This document shows positions 24,789 through 33,940 of a stretch of 54,201 bases of DNA, in pieces; within the stretch, counting starts at the first letter, position 1, and each line of letters opens with the position of its first letter. The position numbers and the translations under genes are program-made. The DNA comes from Novacetimonas hansenii JCM 7643. GTDB lineage: Bacteria; Pseudomonadota; Alphaproteobacteria; Acetobacterales; Acetobacteraceae. Under the pieces are notes generated by a model. It was given only the letters and a program-made list of their open reading frames with translations, was not told the origin of the DNA and did no database searches. Location: NCBI RefSeq assembly GCF_000964405.1, contig NZ_BANE01000124.1, forward strand, positions 1 to 54,201. Direction: 5' to 3'.

Positions 24789-26173
24789 CCACCCTCAGTA
24801 TCGCAGCTTCAGACGGCACGCGCATCGCCGCGCAGAAAATCAAGCCCAAGGACCGCGATGGTGTCATTCAGGCGCTTCGTGCAGGTGTCGTGCCACGTTC
24901 AGGCATCCAGTTAGTTCAGGTCGGTCGCGCAGGCGAAGTCAACCAAGTGGTGCAGGACGTCAAACGCATCGCGGACGGAGGTTCTGCGGTTCGTTTCATC
25001 ATCGGCGACTATGGAGCGGGCAAGACTTTCTTCCTTAACCTGGCCCGTTCTATTGCCATGCAAAGCAAGCTGGTAGTGGCTCACGCAGATTTATCCCCTG
25101 ATCGTCGCCTGCATGCCAGCGGGGGCCAGGCCCGCAGTCTTTATGCAGAACTCATGCGTAACATAGCTACCCGCACCAAGCAGGACGGAGGGGCTCTGGC
25201 AAGTGTAGTCGAACGTTTCATCATGGAGACACAGGCTTCAGCCAAAGCATCAGGTCGCAAGATCGGAGACGTTATTCAGGAAAGGCTGCTCCCCATTCAG
25301 GAACTCGTTTCCGGCTACGACTTTGCGACCGTGATAGAATACTACTGGCGAGCTTTTGAAGAAGGGAGCGAGAGCGGAAAGGCGGCGGCACTGCGCTGGC
25401 TCCGTGGCGAATACACGCTCAAAACTGAGGCTCGGGAGGCGCTTGGCGTACGTTCTATCATCGACGATGCCTCGGTTTACGATTACCTGAAGGTCATGAG
25501 TCGCTTTGTTACCTTGGCAGGATATTCCGGTTTTCTTGTCATGCTTGATGAATGCGTGAATCTGTTCAAGCTGGTCAGTGCTCAATCACGCAATGCCAAC
25601 TACGAGCAGATTCTCCGTATCGTGAATGATGTGCTCCAGGGCTCGGCTGAGTCTCTTGGCGTCTATTTCGGTGGGACCCCAGAATTCCTGATGGACAGCC
25701 GTCGAGGCCTCTATTCATACGAAGCGTTGCGGTCCCGTCTAGCTGAAAACAGCTTTGCCAGAAATGGTCTGGTCGATCTTTCCGGCCCAGTTATTCGACT
25801 ACAGAGTCTAACACCTGAAGATTTATATGTTCTCCTTAATAAGTTGCGGCATGTTTTTGCTGCTGGTGACCAAAAACACTATCTGGTGCCAGATGAGACT
25901 TTCAAAGCTTTCATGACTCACTGTAACCAGAAGGTGGGTGAGGCTTATTTTAGGACACCCCGAAATATCAGCAAGGCTTTCCTCGACCTACTCGCCATTA
26001 TGGAACAAAATCCACAAGCTCAATGGCAGGAGTTGGTCGACCACACTGAGATCGAACCTGACTTACCCACAGCAGGCGGAGACATTGTCGATGATGACAA
26101 TGTAGATGCGCCTGCTGCGACCGGCTCCACTCAGACCTCGTCCGACGATGATCTGACGGACTACAGGCTTTGA
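24785..26173 (+). CDS. sngB: Shango defence ATPase SngB (DUF2791/BrxD-like P-loop)
   Basis: A 462-residue P-loop ATPase of the DUF2791 group that also includes BrxD of type 2 BREX. Walker A is GDYGAGKT at residues 74-81, and the Walker B stretch LVMLDE is at 251-256. PEFLMDSRRGLYSYEALRSRL and YFRTPRNISKAFLDLLA are typical of the group. The C-terminal 60 residues are acidic and probably disordered. The start overlaps the sngA stop and its own stop overlaps the sngC start, so the three products are probably made in fixed proportion. No PglX, PglZ or BrxC gene is nearby, which argues against BREX. Confidence 0.87.
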   Translation: MTTLSIAASDGTRIAAQKIKPKDRDGVIQALRAGVVPRSGIQLVQVGRAGEVNQVVQDVKRIADGGSAVRFIIGDYGAGKTFFLNLARSIAMQSKLVVAHADLSPDRRLHASGGQARSLYAELMRNIATRTKQDGGALASVVERFIMETQASAKASGRKIGDVIQERLLPIQELVSGYDFATVIEYYWRAFEEGSESGKAAALRWLRGEYTLKTEAREALGVRSIIDDASVYDYLKVMSRFVTLAGYSGFLVMLDECVNLFKLVSAQSRNANYEQILRIVNDVLQGSAESLGVYFGGTPEFLMDSRRGLYSYEALRSRLAENSFARNGLVDLSGPVIRLQSLTPEDLYVLLNKLRHVFAAGDQKHYLVPDETFKAFMTHCNQKVGEAYFRTPRNISKAFLDLLAIMEQNPQAQWQELVDHTEIEPDLPTAGGDIVDDDNVDAPAATGSTQTSSDDDLTDYRL

Positions 26174-28461
26174 GCGACGCGCCGCCTGACCCATTAGAGC
26201 AAACTTCCGGTGACGGTGAATCAACGTCTTTCGATTTACTGCACGAGAAAGTCCGGCGTTGGATCTGGCGTCAGGGCTGGACAGAGCTTCGGGATATTCA
26301 GGAACGATCCATTCCGGTTCTGCTGGAAGGACAACGGAATCTCATTATCGCGGCCGGGACAGCAAGCGGGAAGACCGAGGCGGCCTTCCTGCCGATTGTT
26401 TCGCGATTGGCTACAGATGAACGCAAGCCCGGTGCCGGGTTTGAGGCCATTTATATCAGCCCCTTACGCGCACTCATCAATGACCAGTTCGGTCGCATGG
26501 AGACACTTTGCGAAGAAGTAGAGATTCCTGTCTGGAAGTGGCATGGGGATGTGGCCAGCAGCGTCAAGGAACGAGCGCACAAGCGGCCCCAGGGGATACT
26601 GCTGACCACGCCAGAAAGTCTGGAGGCCATCCTCGTTCGACGAGGGAATGAAGCAAAGCGTCTGTTTGCTGCGCTAAGTTACATGGTGATCGACGAGATG
26701 CATGCTTTTATGGATGCAGAGCGCGGACGCCAGCTTCAATCTCTGCTCAATCGTATCGAGATCGCCGCAGGGCATCCAGTCGTTCGAGTGGGCCTTTCGG
26801 CCACCTTGGCCGACATGAGGACCTCAGCTGCTTTTCTGCAGCCACTAAATCCGGATGGCGTGGAGATACTGGAATCCAAAACGGGTAGCCAACCCCTGAA
26901 ACTTCAGGTTCGCGGCTATATACAGCCACGTCTGAAGCAACGTGACGAGAATTCAGAGAAGGGCGATGCTACTGAGAGCACAGCAGACATAGAGATCGCG
27001 AAACACCTCTTCGACACGCTTCGAGGACATCGGAGTCTGATTTTTGCTGGCTCGCGCCGGAATGTTGAACTGTACACCGCAAGACTGCGTGGTCTTTGTG
27101 AAACATCGGGCGTGCCGGAGGAATTTTTCGCTCACCACGGCAGCTTATCGCGTGAGCACCGCGAGGAAGCCGAACGAAGGCTGAAAGAAGATGATCGACC
27201 AGGTTCTATTGTTGCAACCACAACCCTCGAACTGGGCATCGATATTGGCCACATTGATGCTGTGAGCCAAATTGGACCTGGACACACCGTTGCAGGCATG
27301 CGCCAGAGACTGGGGCGTTCTGGCCGACGTGCGGGACAATCCTCGGTAATGCGAGTTTACACTACCGAGATGGTGATTGACGAGCGCATCCATCCCATTG
27401 ATGCCATGCGGCCTCGCACGGTGCAGACCATCGCCATGCTCAATCTGATGCTGAGGCGCTGGAATGAGCCGCCTCAAATTGGGCGTTTGCATCTTTCTAC
27501 GCTGATACAGCAGATTCTGGCGCTGATCGCCCAGCACGGTGGTCTGACAGTCAAACAGGGCTGGAACCGCTTGATCGAGAGTGGGGTATTCCCTGAAGTT
27601 GATCAGGCTCTCTACATTGATGTGCTGCGACAGATGAAACATCCAGAGGTCCAGCTTATTGAACAGGCACCAGACGGAACGCTTTTGCCAGGAGAAGAAG
27701 GCGAACGGGTCATCAATGACCGTGGGTTCTACGCCGTATTCATGACACCTGACGAATTCAAGGTTATAACGGATCGCGGGCGGAACCTTGGCACGTTGCC
27801 GGTCGATAACTCGGTGGTGCCAGAACAACTCATCATCTTTGCCGGATATCGGTGGCGGGTTATCGAGATCGACAATCAACGCCGGGAAATTCTGGTCACA
27901 CGAGCGTATGGTGGCATACCGCCCAAATTTGGTGGCGAAGGCTTGCCTCCGGCCGATGAAGTAGTGGCGGAAATGCGTCGGGTTTACGAGAACATCGCTA
28001 TTCCTCGCTTTCTTGACAAGACTGCACTTGATTTTCTTACTGAAGCCAGAGAAACATTCGACCACCTTGGGTTGCGGCATGCAGGTTTGCATCGGCATGA
28101 GGACGAACTCCTGCTTTTCCCTTGGGTCGGCAATCGGGCGCAACTGGCCTTGGTGCTAGCACTCGCCTCTCATGGCGTAGCGGCCAATTCGGAGGGTATC
28201 GCGCTCACGGTTCCGGCTCAAGACGAAAGCAAACTGCTTGCCGCCTTGAAAAGTCTCGCTGAAAGGCCTGCGCCTGACGCGGAAGTGCTAGCTCGACTAG
28301 TGCCGGATATGAAGCGGGCGAAGTATGATGCTTATTTAGGAGACGAATTACTGGCGCGTTGTTACGCCAGTGAGCATATCGACGCGGCACGTGTACCGAT
28401 TATTGCTGCTGACCTGCTCTCTAGGTTACCGACTGGAGTAAAAACAATTTTTGAAACCTAA
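26170..28461 (+). CDS. sngC: Shango defence helicase SngC (DEAD/DEAH, BrxHI/Lhr-like)
   Basis: A 763-residue superfamily 2 helicase. Motif I is AGTASGKT (residues 62-69), motif Ib TTPES, motif II DEMH (175-178), motif III SAT in VGLSATLAD, and motif VI GMRQRLGRSGRRAGQ. Two RecA-like domains are followed by a long C-terminal region with a winged-helix-like part, as in Lhr and BrxHI helicases. It starts at an unusual TTG (26170) overlapping the sngB stop; no ATG or GTG fits the coupling better. It is the last gene of the Shango operon. The Lhr-like C-terminal part suggests action on DNA duplexes or DNA-RNA hybrids, but the real substrate is not evident. Confidence 0.88.
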   Translation: MSDAPPDPLEQTSGDGESTSFDLLHEKVRRWIWRQGWTELRDIQERSIPVLLEGQRNLIIAAGTASGKTEAAFLPIVSRLATDERKPGAGFEAIYISPLRALINDQFGRMETLCEEVEIPVWKWHGDVASSVKERAHKRPQGILLTTPESLEAILVRRGNEAKRLFAALSYMVIDEMHAFMDAERGRQLQSLLNRIEIAAGHPVVRVGLSATLADMRTSAAFLQPLNPDGVEILESKTGSQPLKLQVRGYIQPRLKQRDENSEKGDATESTADIEIAKHLFDTLRGHRSLIFAGSRRNVELYTARLRGLCETSGVPEEFFAHHGSLSREHREEAERRLKEDDRPGSIVATTTLELGIDIGHIDAVSQIGPGHTVAGMRQRLGRSGRRAGQSSVMRVYTTEMVIDERIHPIDAMRPRTVQTIAMLNLMLRRWNEPPQIGRLHLSTLIQQILALIAQHGGLTVKQGWNRLIESGVFPEVDQALYIDVLRQMKHPEVQLIEQAPDGTLLPGEEGERVINDRGFYAVFMTPDEFKVITDRGRNLGTLPVDNSVVPEQLIIFAGYRWRVIEIDNQRREILVTRAYGGIPPKFGGEGLPPADEVVAEMRRVYENIAIPRFLDKTALDFLTEARETFDHLGLRHAGLHRHEDELLLFPWVGNRAQLALVLALASHGVAANSEGIALTVPAQDESKLLAALKSLAERPAPDAEVLARLVPDMKRAKYDAYLGDELLARCYASEHIDAARVPIIAADLLSRLPTGVKTIFET

Positions 28462-28646
28462 GTGCTTCTATATAATATGCTTGGCACTGGCGGAGGGTAC
28501 TAGAGTGACGAGTAATTTTAATGCTTAAGCAGGCGGTTGATTCCCCGTATTGTGAGACAGAGCCACTGAATTGTATGGTGGTCAAAATGTGAACACAGAC
28601 CGTACGTTCTCTACCGTGCGGGTTAGGTCAACAAAGGAAGGTAGTT

Positions 28647-29138
28647 TTAGCCAGAAAATTGATATTGTGACCAATTTAATCGGATATAATCAGCCATCCC
28701 TCGCGCTGGAGCATATGACGGATAGATCTTCTGGAACTCTGCGACACCCTTATCCACATCCAACCCCACAAATAGATCTGTATACCGCGCCAAATAGAGG
28801 AGAGCGATTGAGGGCGAGCGTGATAGACCTTGATTGCAATGGAGTAGAATATTGGTCTTGCCGATGTTGGCGTGAATAGTTTCAAGTGCCACATCGATGA
28901 TCTCGACAGAGACATAATTGACATCTGTTCCATCGATTAAATTGAGAATGAGGCAGCTATTGCGTCGTGCTATTAAGTATTCTGGGTGATTTTTGGGTGC
29001 AGCTTTGCCTGTATAACCGAGTGCCTGACGATGATATGGCTCTTTACAAGCATGAATAAAGAACCAGTTCGGATCGCCTCGAAGGCGCTGCTCGTCAATC
29101 TCATTGCCAACAAATAAATTTGGATAGACCTCAAGCAT
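28647..29138 (-). CDS. Dual-specificity/tyrosine phosphatase-like protein
   Basis: A 163-residue protein with the cysteine phosphatase P-loop LLHCNQGLSRSPS (Cys101, Arg107), preceded by NLIDGTDVNY, whose Asp70 or Asp72 is a candidate general acid. The order and spacing fit dual-specificity phosphatases, small cytosolic enzymes that remove phosphate from Tyr, Ser/Thr or from other phospho-substrates. The N-terminal 60 residues (YPNLFVGNEIDE, IHACKEPYHRQALGYTGKAA) resemble phage- and plasmid-borne members. The base composition is lower in GC than the backbone. It lies convergent with sngC and downstream of a small DUF2188-like gene on the same strand, separated by a strong hairpin, so the two may form a module. 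Confidence 0.78.
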   Translation of the reverse strand: MLEVYPNLFVGNEIDEQRLRGDPNWFFIHACKEPYHRQALGYTGKAAPKNHPEYLIARRNSCLILNLIDGTDVNYVSVEIIDVALETIHANIGKTNILLHCNQGLSRSPSIALLYLARYTDLFVGLDVDKGVAEFQKIYPSYAPARGMADYIRLNWSQYQFSG

Positions 29139-29303
29139 TTCAACACTCTTTTATTTTTCAATTAAAAATATAACGCCGCTTTCTCTGCCATATTTGACAT
29201 AAAATGCGATCTGTTTCTTCTCGACCAATGACCGTGCGTGCATTTTCATAAATTTCGGCACCATGATGCATTTGGAAGGGAATGTCGGGTTGCGTCTAGG
29301 TTA

Positions 29304-29334
29304 ATCCCATGAGGTGTTTGCAACCTCATGGGAT
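29304..29334. terminator. Perfect 12-bp stem-loop between the phosphatase and DUF2188-like genes
   Basis: ATCCCATGAGGT (29304-29315) pairs perfectly with ACCTCATGGGAT (29323-29334) around the loop GTTTGCA. It lies 17 bases past the stop of the small minus-strand gene. No T-run follows, so it could be a processing or attenuation element or an operator as well as a terminator. Part of the stem (ATGAGGT/ACCTCAT) recurs as an inverted repeat at 53784-53801. Confidence 0.65.
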
Positions 29335-29351
29335 AACGGCATGTTTTATAA

Positions 29352-29573
29352 TTAAACAGCGCGCCAATGGGCCGGATTACGCTTATCATTCAGGTGACGA
29401 ACGCGTGCGACATGAGGCGTATAGCCTTGTGCTTTTGACCACGTAATTGCTGCGACTTGTGTCGCCGCTGTGTGAAGAACACGATCTCCAGATTCTTCCA
29501 CCACATACTCAGAAATAGCAGTTCCTTCTGGCCGTCCTTTAGGACGAGCCTCTACATAAACAGCTTTACTCAT
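29352..29573 (-). CDS. Small DUF2188-like protein
   Basis: A 73-residue basic protein. The pattern AVYVEARPKGRPEGTAISEYVVEESGDRVLHTAATQVAAITWSKAQGY resembles DUF2188-type small proteins, which have a beta-beta-alpha fold with the alanine-rich helix QVAAITWSKAQGY and an end like VHRADGRI, here VARVRHLNDKRNPAHW. The function of these proteins is unknown. The ATG at 29573 has the ribosome site TAGGAG; the open frame extends to 29612 without support. It precedes the phosphatase gene on the same strand. Confidence 0.6.
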   Translation of the reverse strand: MSKAVYVEARPKGRPEGTAISEYVVEESGDRVLHTAATQVAAITWSKAQGYTPHVARVRHLNDKRNPAHWRAV

Positions 29574-30010
29574 ACGAATTATTCTCCTACAGGCACAAAT
29601 TGTACCTCCCAAGAAATGGGGAGTAATTCTGAGAATATAATACCAAATTCACAAATATGATTTATTTTTATTTTATAGAAATGGCTTGATATAAATAAAT
29701 ATACTAGAATAAGTATTTCAGTATTAATAAGTTACCGGAACTGAACAGACGGACGGTAATCGCCTTATTTCAGACACCGAAGCTGTTATGATGGTTTCCC
29801 GAAAGCCGACATTCTAAGCGAACCCAAGTAAACCGCTTTTGGGACGAAGCCGGCTGCCGAGGTGACTATTCAACGACGCCTTTCGGCAAGAACAGACGCT
29901 CGAATTGTGTATGGATTCTACCATTCCCTGAATGAGATGGATTGTTGAGTGACCAGCACTACTCAAGTCGAATTCGGCAGAAACTGACCTTCGCTCTGGC
30001 GAGCGCCTAG
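29574..30010. other. Intergenic region with AT-rich promoter zone and repeat R4
   Basis: The first 120 bases (29600-29720) are very AT-rich and probably hold the promoter of the small minus-strand gene. Repeat copy R4 follows at 29789-29860. A small CGCTC-TGGC-GAGCG hairpin (29992-30005) sits just downstream of the stop of the 1309-codon gene and may terminate it. I see no gene here. Confidence 0.5.
29789..29860 (+). repeat. Intergenic repeat copy R4 (CCGACATT/GGGAC type)
   Basis: The stretch GATGGTTTCCCGAAAGC-CGACATT, then CTAACCG-like spacing, ACCGCTTTTGGGAC and GCCG(G/A)(C/T)TGCC(G/A), aligns with 34241-34318 (GATGG...CGACATT...GACCGCGTTTGGGAC...GCCGATTGCCA). The two copies lie in the same orientation on either side of the 1309-codon gene. 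Confidence 0.6.
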
Positions 30011-33000
30011 CTATGTATCATAGACAACACCCAATACGAGACGTGCATTGAGCATCACAGGCAGGTCTGGTGCCCCTTCTACTTGTTCGGTCGCGATTAC
30101 TACGGAAGCTCCAAGCCCGCCGATCGTCTCAAACTGCCGAAGATACGGCAAACTCCCCGAAAGCGGCGCGCCAATACGCTTCAGAATGCTGTCACCGCTT
30201 TCCAGCGTGACGGCTACTATCTCATTTCTCATCGCGTCAAGTTGATCTGGGGTCAGGACTGCTCCGCCGAGAATTATCTGACCTGGCATCACTCGTGGAA
30301 CGGCGCTGTCTTCTCGGACACGATATGCGACCTCAATCCTCCCAAGCGCGGGATGCTCGTCGAGGAAAACCGCCTCTTCCCGTCCGACTGGTGGGGGTGT
30401 CTGAACGAATAGAGCTCCGACGACGCGATGCAGGTCGAGTTCATGATTCTCGAATGCTAGCGTCGGTCGGCCGCTACGTGGGTCAGTTGCTTCAGCAGCT
30501 AAGGAATATCCTTCGCCATTGCGTGGACGGAGTAGTCTGCGCGCGAAAGCCTGCGTTCCGCGACGACCAATGACTAGCTCGTGATCGGCTGGCGAAGATG
30601 GAGTAGACTCTACGATCGCTATGGACCCGGCGGGTATCGTGAAACCCATTGTGTCCCGGCGAATGTAGAACAACGACTTATCGTCGAACCATTGGCTGGA
30701 GAGTGTCTCCAAGCTTAGTTCCTGGCTACCACCGCTCGGGACTTGGCTGCTGAAAGCGGCAATGTCCTGAACGATCGGAACACTGAACGCGGGTATGGCA
30801 ACGGCAGTCAGAGGTACGACATTGTCTGGAGCAGTCTCCTGAAGTGGTTCCCGCCAGCGATAGCGCCGGAACTCTTCATGGACGCGCTCAACTGCCGAGC
30901 GTAAACGCTTCAGGTCCATATCGACGCTCTGCACGTCGATGTAGCTCAGCGCATTGGCATTACGGTGGTGCGCCTCATTAAGCACCCTTCGCGGCTCAGC
31001 GCCGTCAGCCAATGCAGGATCATCACAGAAACGCGAGAGCACGGGGCTTCGGAAAAGCTCGTTGCTGCGAGCAGTGATCAGCGACCGCAGCCGTCCTAGT
31101 AACGGCATTAGGGTTGGTGCGTCCGTTGGCGCCGAAAATGCAGGATAGGCGGGGTCGTCGAACAGATCTCCGAGGCGTGTTTCTAGAAAGATCCGAGCCT
31201 GATTAGCATAGTCCTGTGCGTGAAATGCCGAATCAGCGTTTGAGACGAACTCGTTCCTCTTCCGATCTAGGTCCTCTATCGCCAAGGACGTCTCGAGGGT
31301 AGCACGTGATGCGTTTACCGGATGGACAGCACGATGCTCCACCCGATTTGCTCCCCGAGCCTCGGCGACAAGGGTGCGACCGAAGCTCCGATCATAAGTA
31401 GTAGCCAGAATCTGAGCGCCACCCTCAGCAAGCTGATCCAAGGCACGCGCTAGCCGGGCCCGATTATCGTAGTCGAGAAGATCTTGAGGATCGTCCAAGA
31501 TCATAAGTGACAGGCCGCCGTTCGTTTCAAGAACATGCTCGCGGAATGCGAAATAAAAACCCAAAAGTGATGCTCTCAGAGCTGAGGCGTTCGATACATG
31601 CTGGGCAGGCGCGTTGACACCATCGCGGCCAACTTGAATCGCGATAGCACCCTGAGGGGTCAGACCAGTTCGATGCGGCTTGGGGGATAGTGTCGTCGCA
31701 TTCTGGTAAATAGCGTTTCGCCAATACTCTGCCCGGTTATGAAGGCGGGCTTGCAGGCCTTCGACCTGTGCGGTGGCAAGATCACCGATAGGTATTATCT
31801 CATCAAGTGCCGCTACCGCCGTGGTACAATCTTCAATTGCCTTAAGCGTGCGCTTGTGTGCGCCCTGAGCTGTGCCCATTCGTTTTGAAAGATTGATCGC
31901 CGCGTTGATAGGGGCGACGCCTTTGACGATTGCATCGAGGCGAATCAACTGCGCTCGCAGACCGCTCGCTTGGCGATCGTTACTATCAGCTTTGCCGCGG
32001 ACTTCATCGAGCACGACAACAAGTTCGTCGCGGTGAGCTTTCATCCAGTCGACAAACGCTAATCCTCGGATGAGGCGGTTCAAGCTCTTGTTCAGTATAG
32101 CCACATGGGCGCCAACTCGACTTGGCAGAACCCGCTGCTCCGGTTCTGTAAACGCAGGCAGCCTCGCCATTGCCTGGTTAGTTAGCTTTTCCACATTGGA
32201 GCGAAGTGAGAAAAGGACACCTGCGAAGCCTTCCGTTCTGAAAAGGTCATCCAGCAAGGCGGTTCGGAAGATTGCACTGGGAGACTCCGGTAGATCCTTT
32301 TGCAAGCAACGCCTAAGCGCTTCGGGCAGATCGCGAGCTAACTTTCCGGTCCAACCCTCGGCCCATTGTGCGATAGTCTTTGCCAGGATTTCGCTATCTC
32401 CAGCAACCTGACGAAGATGATCAGCAACCAAGCCACCAGCCTCAGCGTCAACCACTCCAGCGAGAGACTGGTGGCAAACGGGGCAGCGATCATGATGAGC
32501 CTCCCCATGCTCATGCATCCAGTCGGTGACTCGCGCGTAGAGTTGGGTCCGGCGTTCGAGGATCGGGTTCGCAGATAGCTCATCGAGCATCGTCGCTTCG
32601 TCGAACAGGCGATCAACGAGGGAATCCACTGCTTGGCGGGCATCTATCTCCAGCTTGAGAGCACCTAATTTTTCCATCGATGGCAACTGAGAGAGCCTGC
32701 GAACCTGCTCTAATGCAGGAGCGATGCATTGCTCCAAGTTTTGACGTTGTGAGGCGTCCGAAGCGTCAAACATATCGCCTAGCACGTCCCGAGCATGCCC
32801 GAGGCCGCTAGCCTTTAAGTCTTCGAAATGCTGGCTCAGGGTGGCGAACGCTGCTGGGTGGTCAGTAATCGCAGGAAGATCGGCTACAGGTGCCATTCCT
32901 GGGAATTCGGAAATGCGCTGTTCAAGGTCAGTGCGATGCTGACGATATTCCGTCTCGATTTGTTCGAGCCCAGTTTTGCGCTCCTTGGTAATGTCGCCAG

Positions 33001-33940
33001 CTATCTTTGCTCTGGCACGCTTGGCGTGCTTCGCCAAAGCCACCAAGTCGGAAAGGCCTGTGAGACTCGCCACGGCCAAACCTAATTCCGATGGGTTGCC
33101 CACCTGCAGGTATGGCAGAAGACCGGGCATGGTGGTGCCAAGATTAAAGGCAATCGGATCAAGGCCTAGATCAGCCGGATTAGGCCCGACTTCTTCCAAC
33201 TTGCCATTTGTTTTTCGCGACTGTGTCCTGCGGATCGGTGGAAGGTGCGTCCCGTCCTCCAATTCGAATGTCAGTTCAACCCAGGTGTCGGCAGGCACAG
33301 TTTTGGCTGCCGCCGCGGGGAGCCAATGCTGAGAACTTGGCAGAGGCGTCACCGCGCTGATCTTGTGCTGCGATGTTTCTTGCATCGCCCCTCGATCGAT
33401 CTCGCAATGGAATTCGGCTTCACCGCTCTCAGGTATTCTCTGGGGTCGGAGCAGCTTTCCGGTGAGGCACCAGATCACCGAATTCATAAGGCTCGTCTTG
33501 CCCGAACCGTTCCAACCTTCGAAGACCGTGATGGGACTGGTCGGTTCGAACACAAAATCCTTACTCGGCTCTCCTATTCCCCCGTATGCGTGAAGCCCGG
33601 CAAATCTGTGTGCGACGATCTTGGTAAGCCGGAGGACTCTACGCTCTCGATTACCGGAGACAACTGGAGACGGTACGTGATCTGGAGTGGCGCTGATACT
33701 GGCTATGATCGCTTCGCAATCGGGCACCATGACATTGCCCGCCCACTTGGCGCGCGCCCGGCAATACCATGACAGCACACCTCTAGCGGCAACGGTATGG
33801 AGCACCAGCCTATAACCTGTATCTGTCGCTATGGGGCGTCCGGAGACTAGTTCTGCAAGGAGTATGTCAGTCGTAAGCAAGTGAAGTGCCCGTGTGGGCG
33901 TCACGTCCGACGAAACATGGACTAAATCCAACAAATGCAC
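30011..33940 (-). CDS. SMC/Rad50-like ATPase with C-terminal S24 (LexA)-like region
   Basis: A 1309-residue protein. Residues 1-100 are an uncharacterised N-terminal region. An ABC/SMC ATPase head follows, with Walker A GWNGSGKTS (142-150). Then come helical coiled-coil segments with a zinc-hook-like CPVC (Cys486, Cys489), a signature-like region NASALRASLLGFYFAF (784-799) and Walker B LSLMILDD (810-817). After a helical linker, residues about 1085-1180 (FYIRRDTMGFTIPAGSIAIV, VIGRRGTQAFARRLLR, LHRVVGALFV) resemble an S24 LexA/UmuD-type peptidase domain. The nucleophile position holds Thr (DTM) instead of Ser, and Arg-Arg stands where the catalytic Lys is expected. The start is a GTG with TAGGGA upstream. 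I do not know a named system with this architecture; DNA-sensing defence is the likely role by analogy. Confidence 0.7.
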   Translation of the reverse strand: MHLLDLVHVSSDVTPTRALHLLTTDILLAELVSGRPIATDTGYRLVLHTVAARGVLSWYCRARAKWAGNVMVPDCEAIIASISATPDHVPSPVVSGNRERRVLRLTKIVAHRFAGLHAYGGIGEPSKDFVFEPTSPITVFEGWNGSGKTSLMNSVIWCLTGKLLRPQRIPESGEAEFHCEIDRGAMQETSQHKISAVTPLPSSQHWLPAAAAKTVPADTWVELTFELEDGTHLPPIRRTQSRKTNGKLEEVGPNPADLGLDPIAFNLGTTMPGLLPYLQVGNPSELGLAVASLTGLSDLVALAKHAKRARAKIAGDITKERKTGLEQIETEYRQHRTDLEQRISEFPGMAPVADLPAITDHPAAFATLSQHFEDLKASGLGHARDVLGDMFDASDASQRQNLEQCIAPALEQVRRLSQLPSMEKLGALKLEIDARQAVDSLVDRLFDEATMLDELSANPILERRTQLYARVTDWMHEHGEAHHDRCPVCHQSLAGVVDAEAGGLVADHLRQVAGDSEILAKTIAQWAEGWTGKLARDLPEALRRCLQKDLPESPSAIFRTALLDDLFRTEGFAGVLFSLRSNVEKLTNQAMARLPAFTEPEQRVLPSRVGAHVAILNKSLNRLIRGLAFVDWMKAHRDELVVVLDEVRGKADSNDRQASGLRAQLIRLDAIVKGVAPINAAINLSKRMGTAQGAHKRTLKAIEDCTTAVAALDEIIPIGDLATAQVEGLQARLHNRAEYWRNAIYQNATTLSPKPHRTGLTPQGAIAIQVGRDGVNAPAQHVSNASALRASLLGFYFAFREHVLETNGGLSLMILDDPQDLLDYDNRARLARALDQLAEGGAQILATTYDRSFGRTLVAEARGANRVEHRAVHPVNASRATLETSLAIEDLDRKRNEFVSNADSAFHAQDYANQARIFLETRLGDLFDDPAYPAFSAPTDAPTLMPLLGRLRSLITARSNELFRSPVLSRFCDDPALADGAEPRRVLNEAHHRNANALSYIDVQSVDMDLKRLRSAVERVHEEFRRYRWREPLQETAPDNVVPLTAVAIPAFSVPIVQDIAAFSSQVPSGGSQELSLETLSSQWFDDKSLFYIRRDTMGFTIPAGSIAIVESTPSSPADHELVIGRRGTQAFARRLLRPRNGEGYSLAAEATDPRSGRPTLAFENHELDLHRVVGALFVQTPPPVGREEAVFLDEHPALGRIEVAYRVREDSAVPRVMPGQIILGGAVLTPDQLDAMRNEIVAVTLESGDSILKRIGAPLSGSLPYLRQFETIGGLGASVVIATEQVEGAPDLPVMLNARLVLGVVYDT

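Noticed and set aside
27145-28143. 332-codon minus-strand frame
   Set aside because: Antisense to the helicase gene sngC, whose motifs are intact.
24785-28461. Partial type 2 BREX system
   Set aside because: BrxD-like and BrxHI-like genes are present, but no PglX methylase, PglZ, PglY or BrxC gene; the TerB-domain gene makes Shango the better fit.
28571-28879. 102-codon plus-strand gene after sngC
   Set aside because: It overlaps the phosphatase gene antisense and shows no ribosome site or family resemblance.
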